From Bacillota bacterium (GTDB taxonomy: Bacteria; Bacillota; Clostridia; Lachnospirales; Lachnospiraceae), in assembly GCA_023398615.1 (NCBI GenBank), contig JAEWSD010000283.1:1-16661 (forward strand): DNA of 16,661 nt, read 5' to 3'. The position numbers were made by a program, and so were the translations under genes. Within the stretch, counting starts at the first letter, position 1. Each line of letters begins with the position of its first letter. Of the stretch, positions 6,899 to 15,023 are shown piece after piece. Below the pieces are notes generated by a model. It was given only the letters and a program-made list of their open reading frames with translations. It had not been told where the DNA came from and did no database searches.

Positions 6899-7981
6899 TT
6901 ATTTGTCCATAAAATAAATAGGTTTCCCAGTTTTCGCGGATTCATAGATCGCATCCAATATTCTGGTCACCACCGCAGCCTGTTCCGGCAATACCGTTAA
7001 CCTGCCCTTTCCCATAACAGCATTTGCGAATACCACCTGTTCCACTACCTCCGGCGCTTCGTCCGCACCGTTAAAGAAAGCCACTCCTTCCGACTCCAGG
7101 GAAGGCTTCAGGACATACTGCTTGTCGTGCTTTACCCCATTGATGCGGAGCCCGTCCTGCATATCGGCGCCTGCTTTGGTGCCGCACAGTACTGTCTTTG
7201 CTTCCATCACATCCAGCGAATTAAGCGCCCAGCTTGCTTCCAGGCTGATGGTCGCACCGTTTTCCATTACGATAAACCCAAACGCGCTGTCTTCTACCGT
7301 AAAATCTTCCTGTTTCCACGGACCGAACAGATTGCCCTGGTCGGTTTCCCCGTTTAATTTGTGATAAACGGTACCAACAGCATATTTCGGCCTATAATTA
7401 TCCATTGTCCATAAGGTCAGATCCAGAGCATGCGTCCCGATATCGATCAGGGGACCTCCGCCCTGGTCGTACTCATTCAGAAAAACTCCCCAGGTCGGCA
7501 CGGCACGCCGGCGGATTGCTTTCGCCCTTGCATAATAAATCTCACCTAAAACCCCTTCCTCACACTCCTTCTTTAAATACTGGCTGTCCGTGCGGTAGCG
7601 GTTCTGATACCCTATGGTAAGTATCTTTCCTGTCTCTTTTGCGGTATCAACCATTCTGCGGGCTTCCGTATAATTGATTGCCATCGGCTTCTCGCACATG
7701 ACATTTTTACCGGCAAGCAATGCATCCACGGTGATGAAAGCATGGGAACGGTTTGGTGTACAAACATATACCGCATCCAATTCCTCTTTCAGAAGTTCCT
7801 TATAATCCGTATAAACCCTTGCGGCATCCGAGCCAAAATCTTTGGCCGCTTTTTCGGCCCTTTCCTTAATTGTGTCACAAAAAGCTACCATTTCAGCCAA
7901 ACCGGCCTTCTTAACAGAAGGCATGTGCTTTCCGTTGGCAATTCCGCCGCATCCGATGATACCAACTTTTAATTTACTCAT
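6899..7981 (-). CDS. Gfo/Idh/MocA family oxidoreductase (first gene of operon)
   Basis: This 360-aa NAD(P)-dependent dehydrogenase has a Rossmann motif GCGGIA (10-15), EKP with Lys98 (97-99), and DIGTHALD (180-187) providing Asp180 and His184. Between them lies IRRRAVPTWGVF, a basic/aromatic stretch often found in sugar-oxidising members. Two starts are possible: ATG 7990, only 3 nt after AAAGGA, or ATG 7981, 12 nt after it. The second gives the usual short N-terminus (MSKLKVGIIG) and is preferred. It is the promoter-proximal gene of the four-gene run to 4025 and is divergent from an AraC regulator at 8121, which probably controls it. Confidence 0.88.
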   Translation of the reverse strand: MSKLKVGIIGCGGIANGKHMPSVKKAGLAEMVAFCDTIKERAEKAAKDFGSDAARVYTDYKELLKEELDAVYVCTPNRSHAFITVDALLAGKNVMCEKPMAINYTEARRMVDTAKETGKILTIGYQNRYRTDSQYLKKECEEGVLGEIYYARAKAIRRRAVPTWGVFLNEYDQGGGPLIDIGTHALDLTLWTMDNYRPKYAVGTVYHKLNGETDQGNLFGPWKQEDFTVEDSAFGFIVMENGATISLEASWALNSLDVMEAKTVLCGTKAGADMQDGLRINGVKHDKQYVLKPSLESEGVAFFNGADEAPEVVEQVVFANAVMGKGRLTVLPEQAAVVTRILDAIYESAKTGKPIYFMDK

Positions 7982-8037
7982 ACTCAGCATCCATCCTTTA
8001 TTTTACTTTTTAAATCTTGCATTTTTTTACTATTAGT

Positions 8038-8091
8038 ATTATACTAAATCTGTCCGTTTATATCGTGTCACTTAATTAAAAACTGCAGTCA
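8038..8091 (-). promoter_or_regulatory. Operon promoter with 21-bp-spaced AraC-type half-sites
   Basis: On the minus strand a perfect TATAAT (8038-8043) has only a poor -35 (ACGATA, 8061-8066) at 17 nt, typical of activator-dependent promoters. Two TGAC half-sites (complements of GTCA at 8067-8070 and 8088-8091) are exactly 21 bp apart, two helical turns. The proximal one abuts the -35. That geometry matches direct-repeat sites of AraC-family activators. The divergent AraC gene starts at 8121. The half-site match is short, so this remains inference. Confidence 0.45.
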
Positions 8092-8120
8092 AAAAATGCT
8101 ATATATTGGAGAAAACTAGC

Positions 8121-8975
8121 ATGTATAATTTTTCATATGAATACTACAGAGACAACCAGCTATTCCCTCTTTGCTGGAAATCCATCAATGACAACTGTCT
8201 GCCGCATTTCCACAGCAGTATCGAGATTGTCTATGTGACCTCCGGTGAAATTAAGGCCACATTAAACGGCCAGATATTTATTATAAAGCAAAAGGATTTT
8301 CTGATCGTACCAAGCTATACGATTCATGCATATACTACGGAAGCCTGCTCGGACTCCTATATTTTTACCATTCCGCTGGACGCCATATCCTCGTTTAAGT
8401 CTGCCCTGCATAAGAAAACGTTTGCTTCTCTTTTAATAGAGAATCCGGGCCATGCGGACGAATTGATTCATTGCCTGGATGCCATATGCGAGCTCAGCGC
8501 TCCTAATAAAAAAAAGAGTGTCTCCTGCTTATTGGAGAATGCCGCTCTTCCGAACGATATCAACACTCTCTTGCAGGAGAACACCATAAAGGGATATACC
8601 TATGTATTTTTAAGTTTACTGATCAAGCAGGTCGATCTCATCGATATTCAGAATACTAAGATAACGTCTTTAGCACAGGAAATTCTTATCTATCTCCAGG
8701 ACAATTACCTGAAAATGCTTACCCTGGAGGAGATATCCGGACATTTCGGCTACAGTAAGGGCAGGTTTTCGCATATTTTTAACGAATATTTCGGCTGTAA
8801 GCTGGTCGAATATGTTAACGGCCTGCGGTGCCGGTATGCACTGGAGCTGCTGCAGGAAAAGAGTTCCACCGTCACCGGTATCGCCTTGGCTTCCGGCTTT
8901 GACAGCACAAGGACCTTCTACAGGGCCTTTCAGAAATGCTTCGGATGTACTCCAAGCCAGTATCTGCTAAAGTAG
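8121..8975 (+). CDS. AraC-family transcriptional regulator with cupin sensor
   Basis: This 284-aa cytosolic regulator has an N-terminal cupin-like effector domain: HFHSSIEIVYV (29-39) with His29, His31 and Glu35, a glycine turn, and H69 in YTIHAY. The C-terminal ~100 residues carry the double helix-turn-helix. The first helix pair is in LTLEEISGHFGYSKGRFSHIF, and the second in the SSTVTGIALASGFDSTRTFYRAFQKCFG region, ending in the usual TPSQYL. ATG 8121 follows TTGGAGA; an upstream in-frame TTG at 8106 is less likely. It is divergent from the oxidoreductase/isomerase operon and most likely activates it in response to a sugar. It ends 4 bp from the convergent TPR-like gene. Confidence 0.9.
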   Translation: MYNFSYEYYRDNQLFPLCWKSINDNCLPHFHSSIEIVYVTSGEIKATLNGQIFIIKQKDFLIVPSYTIHAYTTEACSDSYIFTIPLDAISSFKSALHKKTFASLLIENPGHADELIHCLDAICELSAPNKKKSVSCLLENAALPNDINTLLQENTIKGYTYVFLSLLIKQVDLIDIQNTKITSLAQEILIYLQDNYLKMLTLEEISGHFGYSKGRFSHIFNEYFGCKLVEYVNGLRCRYALELLQEKSSTVTGIALASGFDSTRTFYRAFQKCFGCTPSQYLLK

Positions 8976-8979
8976 ATTC

Positions 8980-9678
8980 CTACCCTTTCGCGCCGGTTAG
9001 TTCCTTCAGCCTTTCCGCGGCTTGTTTCGCAATCCACAGTTTATTTCCCTGTTGTACTACCTCCGTATACTTTGAGATTGCGTCTTCCGTATCGTTCTTT
9101 ATTTCATCTATCTGAGCCAGCCGGTATTGTATGTCTAAACGTTTCCTCTTACTGAGAGGGTTCTTAAGTAACTTGTTAAAATATTCCAGACTTTCGTCAT
9201 ATTTTCCCAGGAAGAAATAGCGTTCTCCAATCAATACTCTTATCGCATCCCTCAAATCCCTGCTTAATGCCGGAAGTACCGTCAGCTGCCTTACAAACAG
9301 GCGCTCCGCCTCGTCCGTTTTGCCAAGTTCATAGCAGCAGATAATACGGTTCATGGTATAAATCAGAAGTGTATTGTTCCTGTCCGAAAGATATCTCCTG
9401 TCAACGTCCTCCAGTATTATCCCGGCTTCCTGAAATCTGCCCATTGTTATGTATGCCGCCGCCTCATTAATTGCAAAATAAACTGCCATTTTCGGATTAC
9501 GGCCGGTAACGGATGCCTGCTTTACTGTTTTCTCCCAAAAAGCCTCCGGATCGCAGTCATTGTCCAATATGGCAATACGCCTCTTGCTCCTTAATATTGA
9601 GAATGCGATATATATAAGCATTATCAGTGCTATAATCAGCAAATAGATCGGAATAAGATGTTTTATTATATTCAGCAT
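8980..9678 (-). CDS. Membrane-anchored TPR-like protein
   Basis: This 232-aa protein has one N-terminal hydrophobic segment (about residues 9-29, IPIYLLIIALIMLIYIAFSIL) followed by a basic patch RSKRR, which predicts a cytoplasmic helical domain. The remainder is made of helical pairs with TPR-like features, for example AIRVLIGERYFFLGKYDESLEYFNKLL and YRLAQIDEIKNDTEDAISKYTEVV. No enzymatic motif is present. ATG 9678 follows AAAGGAGA. It lies 90 bp downstream of the FtsX permease on the same strand and may be co-expressed with it or use its own promoter (9714-9742). A scaffold role near the ABC exporter is possible but unproven. Confidence 0.75.
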   Translation of the reverse strand: MLNIIKHLIPIYLLIIALIMLIYIAFSILRSKRRIAILDNDCDPEAFWEKTVKQASVTGRNPKMAVYFAINEAAAYITMGRFQEAGIILEDVDRRYLSDRNNTLLIYTMNRIICCYELGKTDEAERLFVRQLTVLPALSRDLRDAIRVLIGERYFFLGKYDESLEYFNKLLKNPLSKRKRLDIQYRLAQIDEIKNDTEDAISKYTEVVQQGNKLWIAKQAAERLKELTGAKG

Positions 9679-9713
9679 ACCATTCTCCTTTAATTTTAAT
9701 TACGCTAAATATA

Positions 9714-9742
9714 AGTTTAATTTATTCCATCACGTCAGTCAA
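9714..9742 (-). promoter_or_regulatory. Candidate promoter of the TPR-like gene
   Basis: On the minus strand TTGACT (9737-9742) and TAAACT (9714-9719) are spaced by 17 nt within the 90-bp gap after the permease. It would start about 30 nt before the ATG. The -10 matches the consensus at four of six bases. Confidence 0.4.
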
Positions 9743-9768
9743 TAATCCATACGAAATATAATCCGATT

Positions 9769-12396
9769 CTATTCCGTTTCTCTCAGTCTCTCTACGATAC
9801 TCTGCTTTTTAGCACTGCGATACGCAATCAGGGGAACCGCAAGGGCAATCATAAGGAAGGCAGGCAGTACCGCCGCAAACGGAGCTGCCGTGAACCGGTA
9901 TTCAAAATATGATGCTACATTATTAATGGCCCGTATAACGGAAACAGACAGTACGGAACCGATGACAAAGCTGATCACTGCGGTAAATGCTACGTAATAC
10001 ATCCCTTCAAGGAGAAGCATTTTCTTTAGCTGACGGTTTGTAAGGCCGATGCTCTGCAGCATTGCAAATTCGCGTTTTCTTGCAATTACTCCGGTCAGCA
10101 TGGTATTGATAAAATTGAGGATTCCGATTATGGCAATTACAAGGCTCAAAGCACCTCCCGCGATTCTTATGATATCGGTAAAGGACTTAAATTCATCCCG
10201 CAGGCTTTCTTTGGATTCATAATCCGTATTCGGATTGATCTTCGATGTGTAATCCGAGAGAAATTTTTCAAATTCTTTTTCTCTGTCATCCCTGACCTGG
10301 AACGAAGCGGCAAAACATTCGGCATCCTTCTCATTACTGAGCAATTCCTGTACCGGCAATATGGTATACAGTGCATTCAGAGGATACCTGCGTACCGTCA
10401 TTCCGGAAGGGATATCCACGACTGCCATGACTTCATAGCTTTTTACCATGTTGTTGATCCAATTAACCCTGACCGTATTCCCGTCTTTATCCTTCTCCTC
10501 AACAAGTTCGGATTCCGGTCCGTGAAACTGAAGTTCCGCAATATCACCCGGTTTATAATAGGTATTATTTTTATCCGTAAAGGTTCCCACCAAAATATAA
10601 CGGCCGGTTCTGAATTTTTCAAGATCAATTACACCCTCCAGAACTTTCAGCTTTCCGAGCAGTACCTCATCATATGCGTAGCGGCTTTCCTCGACCGGTG
10701 CATTACGTTCCAGAGTATCCCGTACCTTACTGCTGTTTTCCATAATACCTTCACGGATGTCCAGAAGACCTCCGTCATAAAGTTTCTGAAAGCGCTTATG
10801 CCCTGCTTCGGATAGGGTATGTTCCAGGTTGTACCGGGTATAATACAGTCTGCCCGCACTTTCAATCCCCTCCAGGTTGTCCGCAGCCTGATAGAATTCC
10901 TCCGGCAGTGCCAGATCTGCCGTCGCCTGATAATTCATTAAGGATACGGAACCGATCTGGAAATCACCGCTTATCATACTCTCAAGATATTTATCCAGAC
11001 TAAAGCTCTTTGAGAAGGTTACCACCTCAGCCAGAAGTATTACACTAAGTGAAAGAGAAAGGACTACCACCGCTGTTTTCTTTTTATTGCCGGCCATATT
11101 CGCCAGGGCCATATGTGATAATCCGGCGCCCTTCACGGTATGCCTTGTCATTCTCCTTATCTTTCGGATATCGGAATATTTTACCGCTTCAACCGGTGAT
11201 ACATCCCCGGCTATTTTACCTGGTTTCCGGCAGCTGATGAGGACTGTAAACATTGAAAAGACGGCTCCGAACAAAAATATCCGGGGATTTGCTTTCATGT
11301 GAAAGGCAGCAGTGTTATATCCGGAGGCTACCCTAAGAAAGTATGGCAGCATCGCTCTTCCGATGAGATATCCAAGCATAAGCCCGACCGGGATACCGAT
11401 ACAGGATAACAGGTAAGCCTGCCTCCTGATCAAACTTCGAATCTGCCTTTTCGTGGCTCCGATCGTTTTCAGCAAGCCATAGAATCGAATATCCTTAATT
11501 ATCGAGATCTGGAAAATATTATATATGATAAGATATCCCGTAAGTATGATAACGAAAAGAGCCGTAAGTAACAGGAACACCGTCATAGGGTCCGCATCCC
11601 GGCTCTGCTCGGTAAAGTAAGCCCAGTTCACACCATAATGTATTTTCTGTGTGTCATATCCGCTTTCCGAGATTACCTTTTTTATCCTGTCTTCAATATT
11701 CCGTGAGTCCTTAAACACAATATCTGACTGAAGCAGGCCGAAACCGTTCGTATCCCGCTCACGGGCAGCAAAAGCAAAGTCCTCTTCCGTGTAGCCTTCC
11801 GATATCCTGTCCAGATAGGCTTTCGAAAGATACACCTGACTGGCACCCATAACCGGATCTCCTTCGTACCAGCCTGACACCGTAAAGGTTTCCTCATAAT
11901 GCTTTCCCATAAAGTCAAATTCCAACGGTACCTTTACCCCTGTTTCATGCGGAAGCCCGAGCATGTCCATTACGATGGTATCTACCACCGCTTCCTTTTC
12001 TCCCTGCGGCAGATTTCCCTCCTTAATCTCCTTGAAATGAAAGCCGAAGTCCTTTGGTTCGATATAATTAATTTCCGTTTGGCGTTTCATAAATGCGTCA
12101 TTTTTAGCCATAGCTATCCTTATCTCATAGCTTTTATCCTTTACCAGAGGATGGGAGGTGATCCTCTCATATTCCTCCCTTGTAACATTTTTCAGCCCCG
12201 CATGAGCCCAGGTTCCAACCCTCCTCATTGCCTGCTCCTGTGTGATTTGCAGCATTCCCAGCCCAAGAGAGAACAATGTGGTAAACAGCAGGGCTGTCAA
12301 TGTGACGGCAATAACGGCAAACAGATTGCGCATTCTGTTATTCTTCAGACTCCTTCCGGATAGCCTGCGTATAATTCTCCTGTTATTATTTCTCAT
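9769..12396 (-). CDS. ABC transporter permease with two FtsX domains
   Basis: This 875-aa membrane protein has eight predicted transmembrane segments in a duplicated FtsX/MacB layout. TM1 is at ~25-47, then a ~225-residue extracellular domain, then TM2-4 (~272-390). TM5 is at ~441-463, then a second ~280-residue extracellular domain, then TM6-8 (~742-858). Each half has the cytosolic motif after the second helix (YGLLKTIGATKRQIR and FAMLQSIGLTNRQLK) that contacts the ATPase. The start overlaps the ATPase stop by 11 bp and has GGAGG upstream, so translation is coupled. This topology differs from the 10-TM single-domain BceB and fits larger lipid or peptide exporters. Substrate unknown; the adjacent two-component system suggests envelope stress or an antimicrobial peptide. 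Confidence 0.9.
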   Translation of the reverse strand: MRNNNRRIIRRLSGRSLKNNRMRNLFAVIAVTLTALLFTTLFSLGLGMLQITQEQAMRRVGTWAHAGLKNVTREEYERITSHPLVKDKSYEIRIAMAKNDAFMKRQTEINYIEPKDFGFHFKEIKEGNLPQGEKEAVVDTIVMDMLGLPHETGVKVPLEFDFMGKHYEETFTVSGWYEGDPVMGASQVYLSKAYLDRISEGYTEEDFAFAARERDTNGFGLLQSDIVFKDSRNIEDRIKKVISESGYDTQKIHYGVNWAYFTEQSRDADPMTVFLLLTALFVIILTGYLIIYNIFQISIIKDIRFYGLLKTIGATKRQIRSLIRRQAYLLSCIGIPVGLMLGYLIGRAMLPYFLRVASGYNTAAFHMKANPRIFLFGAVFSMFTVLISCRKPGKIAGDVSPVEAVKYSDIRKIRRMTRHTVKGAGLSHMALANMAGNKKKTAVVVLSLSLSVILLAEVVTFSKSFSLDKYLESMISGDFQIGSVSLMNYQATADLALPEEFYQAADNLEGIESAGRLYYTRYNLEHTLSEAGHKRFQKLYDGGLLDIREGIMENSSKVRDTLERNAPVEESRYAYDEVLLGKLKVLEGVIDLEKFRTGRYILVGTFTDKNNTYYKPGDIAELQFHGPESELVEEKDKDGNTVRVNWINNMVKSYEVMAVVDIPSGMTVRRYPLNALYTILPVQELLSNEKDAECFAASFQVRDDREKEFEKFLSDYTSKINPNTDYESKESLRDEFKSFTDIIRIAGGALSLVIAIIGILNFINTMLTGVIARKREFAMLQSIGLTNRQLKKMLLLEGMYYVAFTAVISFVIGSVLSVSVIRAINNVASYFEYRFTAAPFAAVLPAFLMIALAVPLIAYRSAKKQSIVERLRETE

Positions 12397-13075
12397 ACCT
12401 GCCTCCGTTGTTTCCGATGATTTTCCCGTCTTCAATATGGATAACACGGTCGCATAGCTGGGCAAGGGCCTCGTTATGGGTAATCATAACAATGGTTTGA
12501 TGAAACTTCTGTCCGGTCGTCTTAATTAAACCCACCACCTCCTGCGACGTTTTGGAATCCAGATTCCCCGTAGGCTCATCCGCAAGTATAATGGCCGGTT
12601 TGGCGGCCAATGCCCTTGCTATCGCAACTCTCTGCTGCTGACCGCCGGATAGCTGGTTCGGCATACTGAACCTTTTATCCTCAATGCCAAGTGTATGAAG
12701 AATCATATTTACATACTCCCTGTCCACACGGTTGCCGTCCAACTCAACCGGAAGGACGATATTCTCATAGACATTTATGATAGGTACGAGGTTATAGCTC
12801 TGAAAAATAAAACCGATATTTCTTCTTCGGAATATTGCCAGTTCATTCTCATTAAAGCCGGACAGTTCCCTTTCCCTAACCCTCACCGATCCGCCGGTGG
12901 GATAATCCAGTCCTCCCAGCATATGAAGCAGCGTGGATTTTCCGCTCCCCGAGGTACCCACTATGGCTGCAAATTCCCCCTCCTCTATCGACAGGCTGAC
13001 CCCGTCCAGCGCCTTTACGATATTGGGTTCCTTCCCGTAATATTTTTTCAGTTCACTTGCTGTTAATATACTCAT
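12386..13075 (-). CDS. ABC transporter ATP-binding protein, MacB/LolD type
   Basis: This 229-aa cytosolic ATPase has Walker A GTSGSGKST (40-48), Q-loop Gln92, signature LSGGQ (142-146), Walker B IILADE (162-167), D-loop NLDS and H-switch His200. Sequence blocks (GLDYPTGG, ADEPTGNLD) are typical of ATPases that pair with FtsX-type permeases and drive mechanotransmission instead of classical transport. ATG 13075 is chosen because AGGAGG lies 6 nt upstream; an in-frame TTG just before it is less likely. It is the first gene of the exporter unit and overlaps the permease start by 11 bp. Confidence 0.94.
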   Translation of the reverse strand: MSILTASELKKYYGKEPNIVKALDGVSLSIEEGEFAAIVGTSGSGKSTLLHMLGGLDYPTGGSVRVRERELSGFNENELAIFRRRNIGFIFQSYNLVPIINVYENIVLPVELDGNRVDREYVNMILHTLGIEDKRFSMPNQLSGGQQQRVAIARALAAKPAIILADEPTGNLDSKTSQEVVGLIKTTGQKFHQTIVMITHNEALAQLCDRVIHIEDGKIIGNNGGRYEK

Positions 13076-13081
13076 ATCCAA

Positions 13082-13183
13082 CCTCCTGTTTTTAATCTCA
13101 AAGCCGTTGCCCTTGATTCTGCAAAACCCCCGCCTGTTATCAGTCTAACAGAGTTTCCTTACATACTTCTGACAAAAATGAAA
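13082..13183 (-). promoter_or_regulatory. Probable regulated promoter region of the ABC exporter
   Basis: This ~100-bp stretch lies between the terminator after the kinase gene and the ATPase start. I find no strong sigma-A promoter: the best -10-like TAGACT has no matching -35 at 17 nt, and TTGTCA lies 22 nt from it. A weak core promoter would suit activation by the adjacent response regulator. TGTAAG-like boxes occur here and in the neighbouring inverted repeat, but no site can be assigned with confidence. Confidence 0.35.
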
Positions 13184-13220
13184 AAAGTTCTTACAATATC
13201 GTCAGAATTGTAAGAACTTT
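13184..13220 (-). terminator. Strong intrinsic terminator after the kinase gene
   Basis: A 14-bp perfect inverted repeat, AAAGTTCTTACAAT (13184-13197) and ATTGTAAGAACTTT (13207-13220), has a 9-nt loop. On the minus strand it is followed by a T-rich tract (TTTTTTCATTTTTG). It lies 13 bp past the kinase stop and should end the regulator-kinase transcript before the exporter genes. Because the arms are AT-rich and symmetric, an operator role is also conceivable. Confidence 0.75.
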
Positions 13221-13233
13221 CGGTGTCCTGCGT

Positions 13234-14145
13234 TCATTCATTTTTTAAAAAAACGGAAAAGGTGCTTCCCTTCCCCGGCTGAGAATCCACGGTTATATAG
13301 CCGCCCTGTTTCGCCAGGATCAGCTGTGAAAGATATAATCCAAGACCGGTGCCGTTCATGGTCTCCACCTGCTTGCTCCGGTAGAAACGCTTAAAAATAA
13401 GGTTAAACTCTTCCGGAGCTATCCCGATTCCCTGATCCTCTATCTGTATTCGTGTATAAAGCTCCATAGGAGTAATATTTATCGTGACCGTTGAATCACA
13501 CGGCGAATATTTTATCGCATTATCCAGTATATTAGCGATTGCCTCCGCCGTCCATTTGCGGTTATGAATAAGCTTTCTGTCCGCAAATTCCTCGATCATG
13601 ACACGGATATTCCTGCTTTCGGACTGTCCGTATACCGCACCGATACTCTCTGCTATTGTCCCTTTGATATATTCGGGTACCGCCTCAAATTCTATGATCC
13701 CGGATTCCAGGCGTGAAGTTTTCAGCAATACCGCCAACAGCCACTCCATTTTAGCCGCCTGTTCGCCGGTACGCAAAATGAATTCCTTCATTTCTTCTTC
13801 CGTAAGAGCCCCTTCCCTTAATATCTCCGTATACATTGTAATGTTCGCCAGAGGAGTCTTTAACTGATGGGAAAGATCCGAGATCAGCCTGCTGACCGTT
13901 TCCTTTTCTTCGCAGGACATCCGTATCTCGTGCTCTGTAAGCTTAAGCAGCTGATTTAACTGGCTGATAAGCTTTGATTCTCTGGTTTCCGCCACATCGT
14001 TACGGCGGACGGTGCGGTTTGACAGAAAGCTTCCGATAATATCACCGGCTCTGTTCAATTCCCGGTTAATATAAAACCGGCAGGCAAATACGGCAGCCAG
14101 GCAAAACACCAAAGATACCGCCGGTATGAGTATGTTACCTATCAT
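13234..14145 (-). CDS. Sensor histidine kinase with a single N-terminal TM segment
   Basis: This 303-aa kinase has one clear hydrophobic segment (about 3-25) and then a linker with no extracellular sensor domain. The HisKA box is SDLSHQLKTPLANI with phospho-acceptor His93. The HATPase_c domain carries the N box (NILDNAIKYSP, Asn209), G1 DQGIGI (237-242), an F box (FKRFYR) and G2 GTGLGL (265-270). ATG 14145 overlaps the response-regulator stop by 11 bp and has AAGGAG upstream. With such a short input region it may sense through the membrane or through a partner protein such as the adjacent transporter, as in Bce-type systems (inference). Confidence 0.92.
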   Translation of the reverse strand: MIGNILIPAVSLVFCLAAVFACRFYINRELNRAGDIIGSFLSNRTVRRNDVAETRESKLISQLNQLLKLTEHEIRMSCEEKETVSRLISDLSHQLKTPLANITMYTEILREGALTEEEMKEFILRTGEQAAKMEWLLAVLLKTSRLESGIIEFEAVPEYIKGTIAESIGAVYGQSESRNIRVMIEEFADRKLIHNRKWTAEAIANILDNAIKYSPCDSTVTINITPMELYTRIQIEDQGIGIAPEEFNLIFKRFYRSKQVETMNGTGLGLYLSQLILAKQGGYITVDSQPGKGSTFSVFLKNE

Positions 14146-14848
14146 CTGATTCTCCTTCGTCCCATATGTAGCCCATTCCGTGAACCGTTTTGATCAGCCG
14201 GGGATGGGACGGGTTCCTTTCCAGCTTCATCCGCAATCTCCGGATATTCACGGATAATGTATTTTCATCCACGAAATTGGCATCGATATCCCAAACCGCA
14301 CTCAGTATCTGTTCTTTTAACAGAACCTGACCCGCATGCTCCAGGAAAAGCAAAAGCAGCTTATATTCGGTCACACTAAGCGGAATCTCCTGCTCGTCAC
14401 GGTACACCTTCATGGTATCCCTGCACAGCCGTATATTATCGGAGATTACCCACCGGTTGCCGGCAACCGCCGATAAATCCGTATGTCCGCCGGATTTTCT
14501 CAGTCTGGCCGAAACCCTTGCCTTTAACACCGACAAGGAAAACGGCTTCGTTATATAATCATCCGCACCGGTTTCAAAGCCGATGACTTCATCGGTTTCC
14601 AGGTCTCTTGCCGTAAGCATAATAACCGGAAGTCCGGAATGTTCTCTTATCTCTCTGCAAAGGTCAAGTCCGTCCCCATCCGGAAGGTTTAAGTCCAGCA
14701 GTACTAAATCAGCAAAAGCCTCCTGAAATATTTTTCTTCCGGCAGCCAGATTATGCGCAGTTAAGACCCGAAAGCCTTCTTTCGATAAGGCAAAGGCTAT
14801 CCCTCTGTTCAATCCCTCATCATCTTCAATTACCAGTATGGTTTCCAT
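14135..14848 (-). CDS. OmpR-family response regulator
   Basis: This 237-aa regulator has a receiver domain with acidic pocket residues Glu8, Asp9 and Asp10, phospho-acceptor Asp52 (LLDLNLPDGDG), Thr79 and Lys101 (TKPF). A C-terminal winged helix follows (about 140-237) with the Trans_reg_C pattern: SVTEYKLLLLFLEHAG, DENTLSVNIRRLRMKLE, then IKTVHGMGYIW. ATG 14848 is preferred to a TTG at 14860; neither has a strong Shine-Dalgarno. It is co-transcribed and translationally coupled with the kinase, and its likely target is the downstream exporter promoter. Confidence 0.94.
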   Translation of the reverse strand: METILVIEDDEGLNRGIAFALSKEGFRVLTAHNLAAGRKIFQEAFADLVLLDLNLPDGDGLDLCREIREHSGLPVIMLTARDLETDEVIGFETGADDYITKPFSLSVLKARVSARLRKSGGHTDLSAVAGNRWVISDNIRLCRDTMKVYRDEQEIPLSVTEYKLLLLFLEHAGQVLLKEQILSAVWDIDANFVDENTLSVNIRRLRMKLERNPSHPRLIKTVHGMGYIWDEGESDDR

Positions 14849-14885
14849 AAGTGCTATCAACTCTCTTCTTTTCGTAGATGATTCT

Positions 14886-14914
14886 ATATTATTCCATATT
14901 CATAAAAGTTGCAA
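14886..14914 (-). promoter_or_regulatory. Candidate promoter of the two-component operon
   Basis: On the minus strand TTGCAA (14909-14914) and TAATAT (14886-14891) are spaced by 17 nt, each matching four of six consensus bases. A start near 14879 would give a ~30-nt leader before ATG 14848. Confidence 0.4.
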
Positions 14915-14952
14915 TCCCATCCTTTACAGTAAAAATTCGAAAATATAATACA

Positions 14953-14981
14953 TTTACAATCTGTTACAGGACAGCTATAAT
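14953..14981 (+). promoter_or_regulatory. Promoter of the MocR-type regulator gene
   Basis: A -35 TTTACA (14953-14958), a 17-nt spacer and a perfect -10 TATAAT (14976-14981) set a start near 14988 and a 5' UTR of about 90 nt. TTTACA/TTACAG boxes also occur at 14923 and 14963 and could be repeat operators for the autoregulating MocR protein. Confidence 0.7.
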
Positions 14982-15023
14982 ATATCTGTATCTGCCATAA
15001 TATAGCTAAGATGATACGGGATA

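Noticed and set aside
4025..7981. Naming the operon an inositol (iol) cluster
   Set aside because: Gfo/Idh/MocA and IolE-like folds are shared by many pathways. No iolC, iolD, iolB or iolJ homologue is present.
11899..12363. 154-aa plus-strand open frame
   Set aside because: It is antisense to the start of the permease gene, has no ribosome binding site, and its sequence is not protein-like.
9769..13075. Naming the ABC genes bceAB
   Set aside because: The permease has two FtsX units with eight TM segments and two extracellular domains, unlike the ten-TM BceB. A specific symbol would be unsupported.
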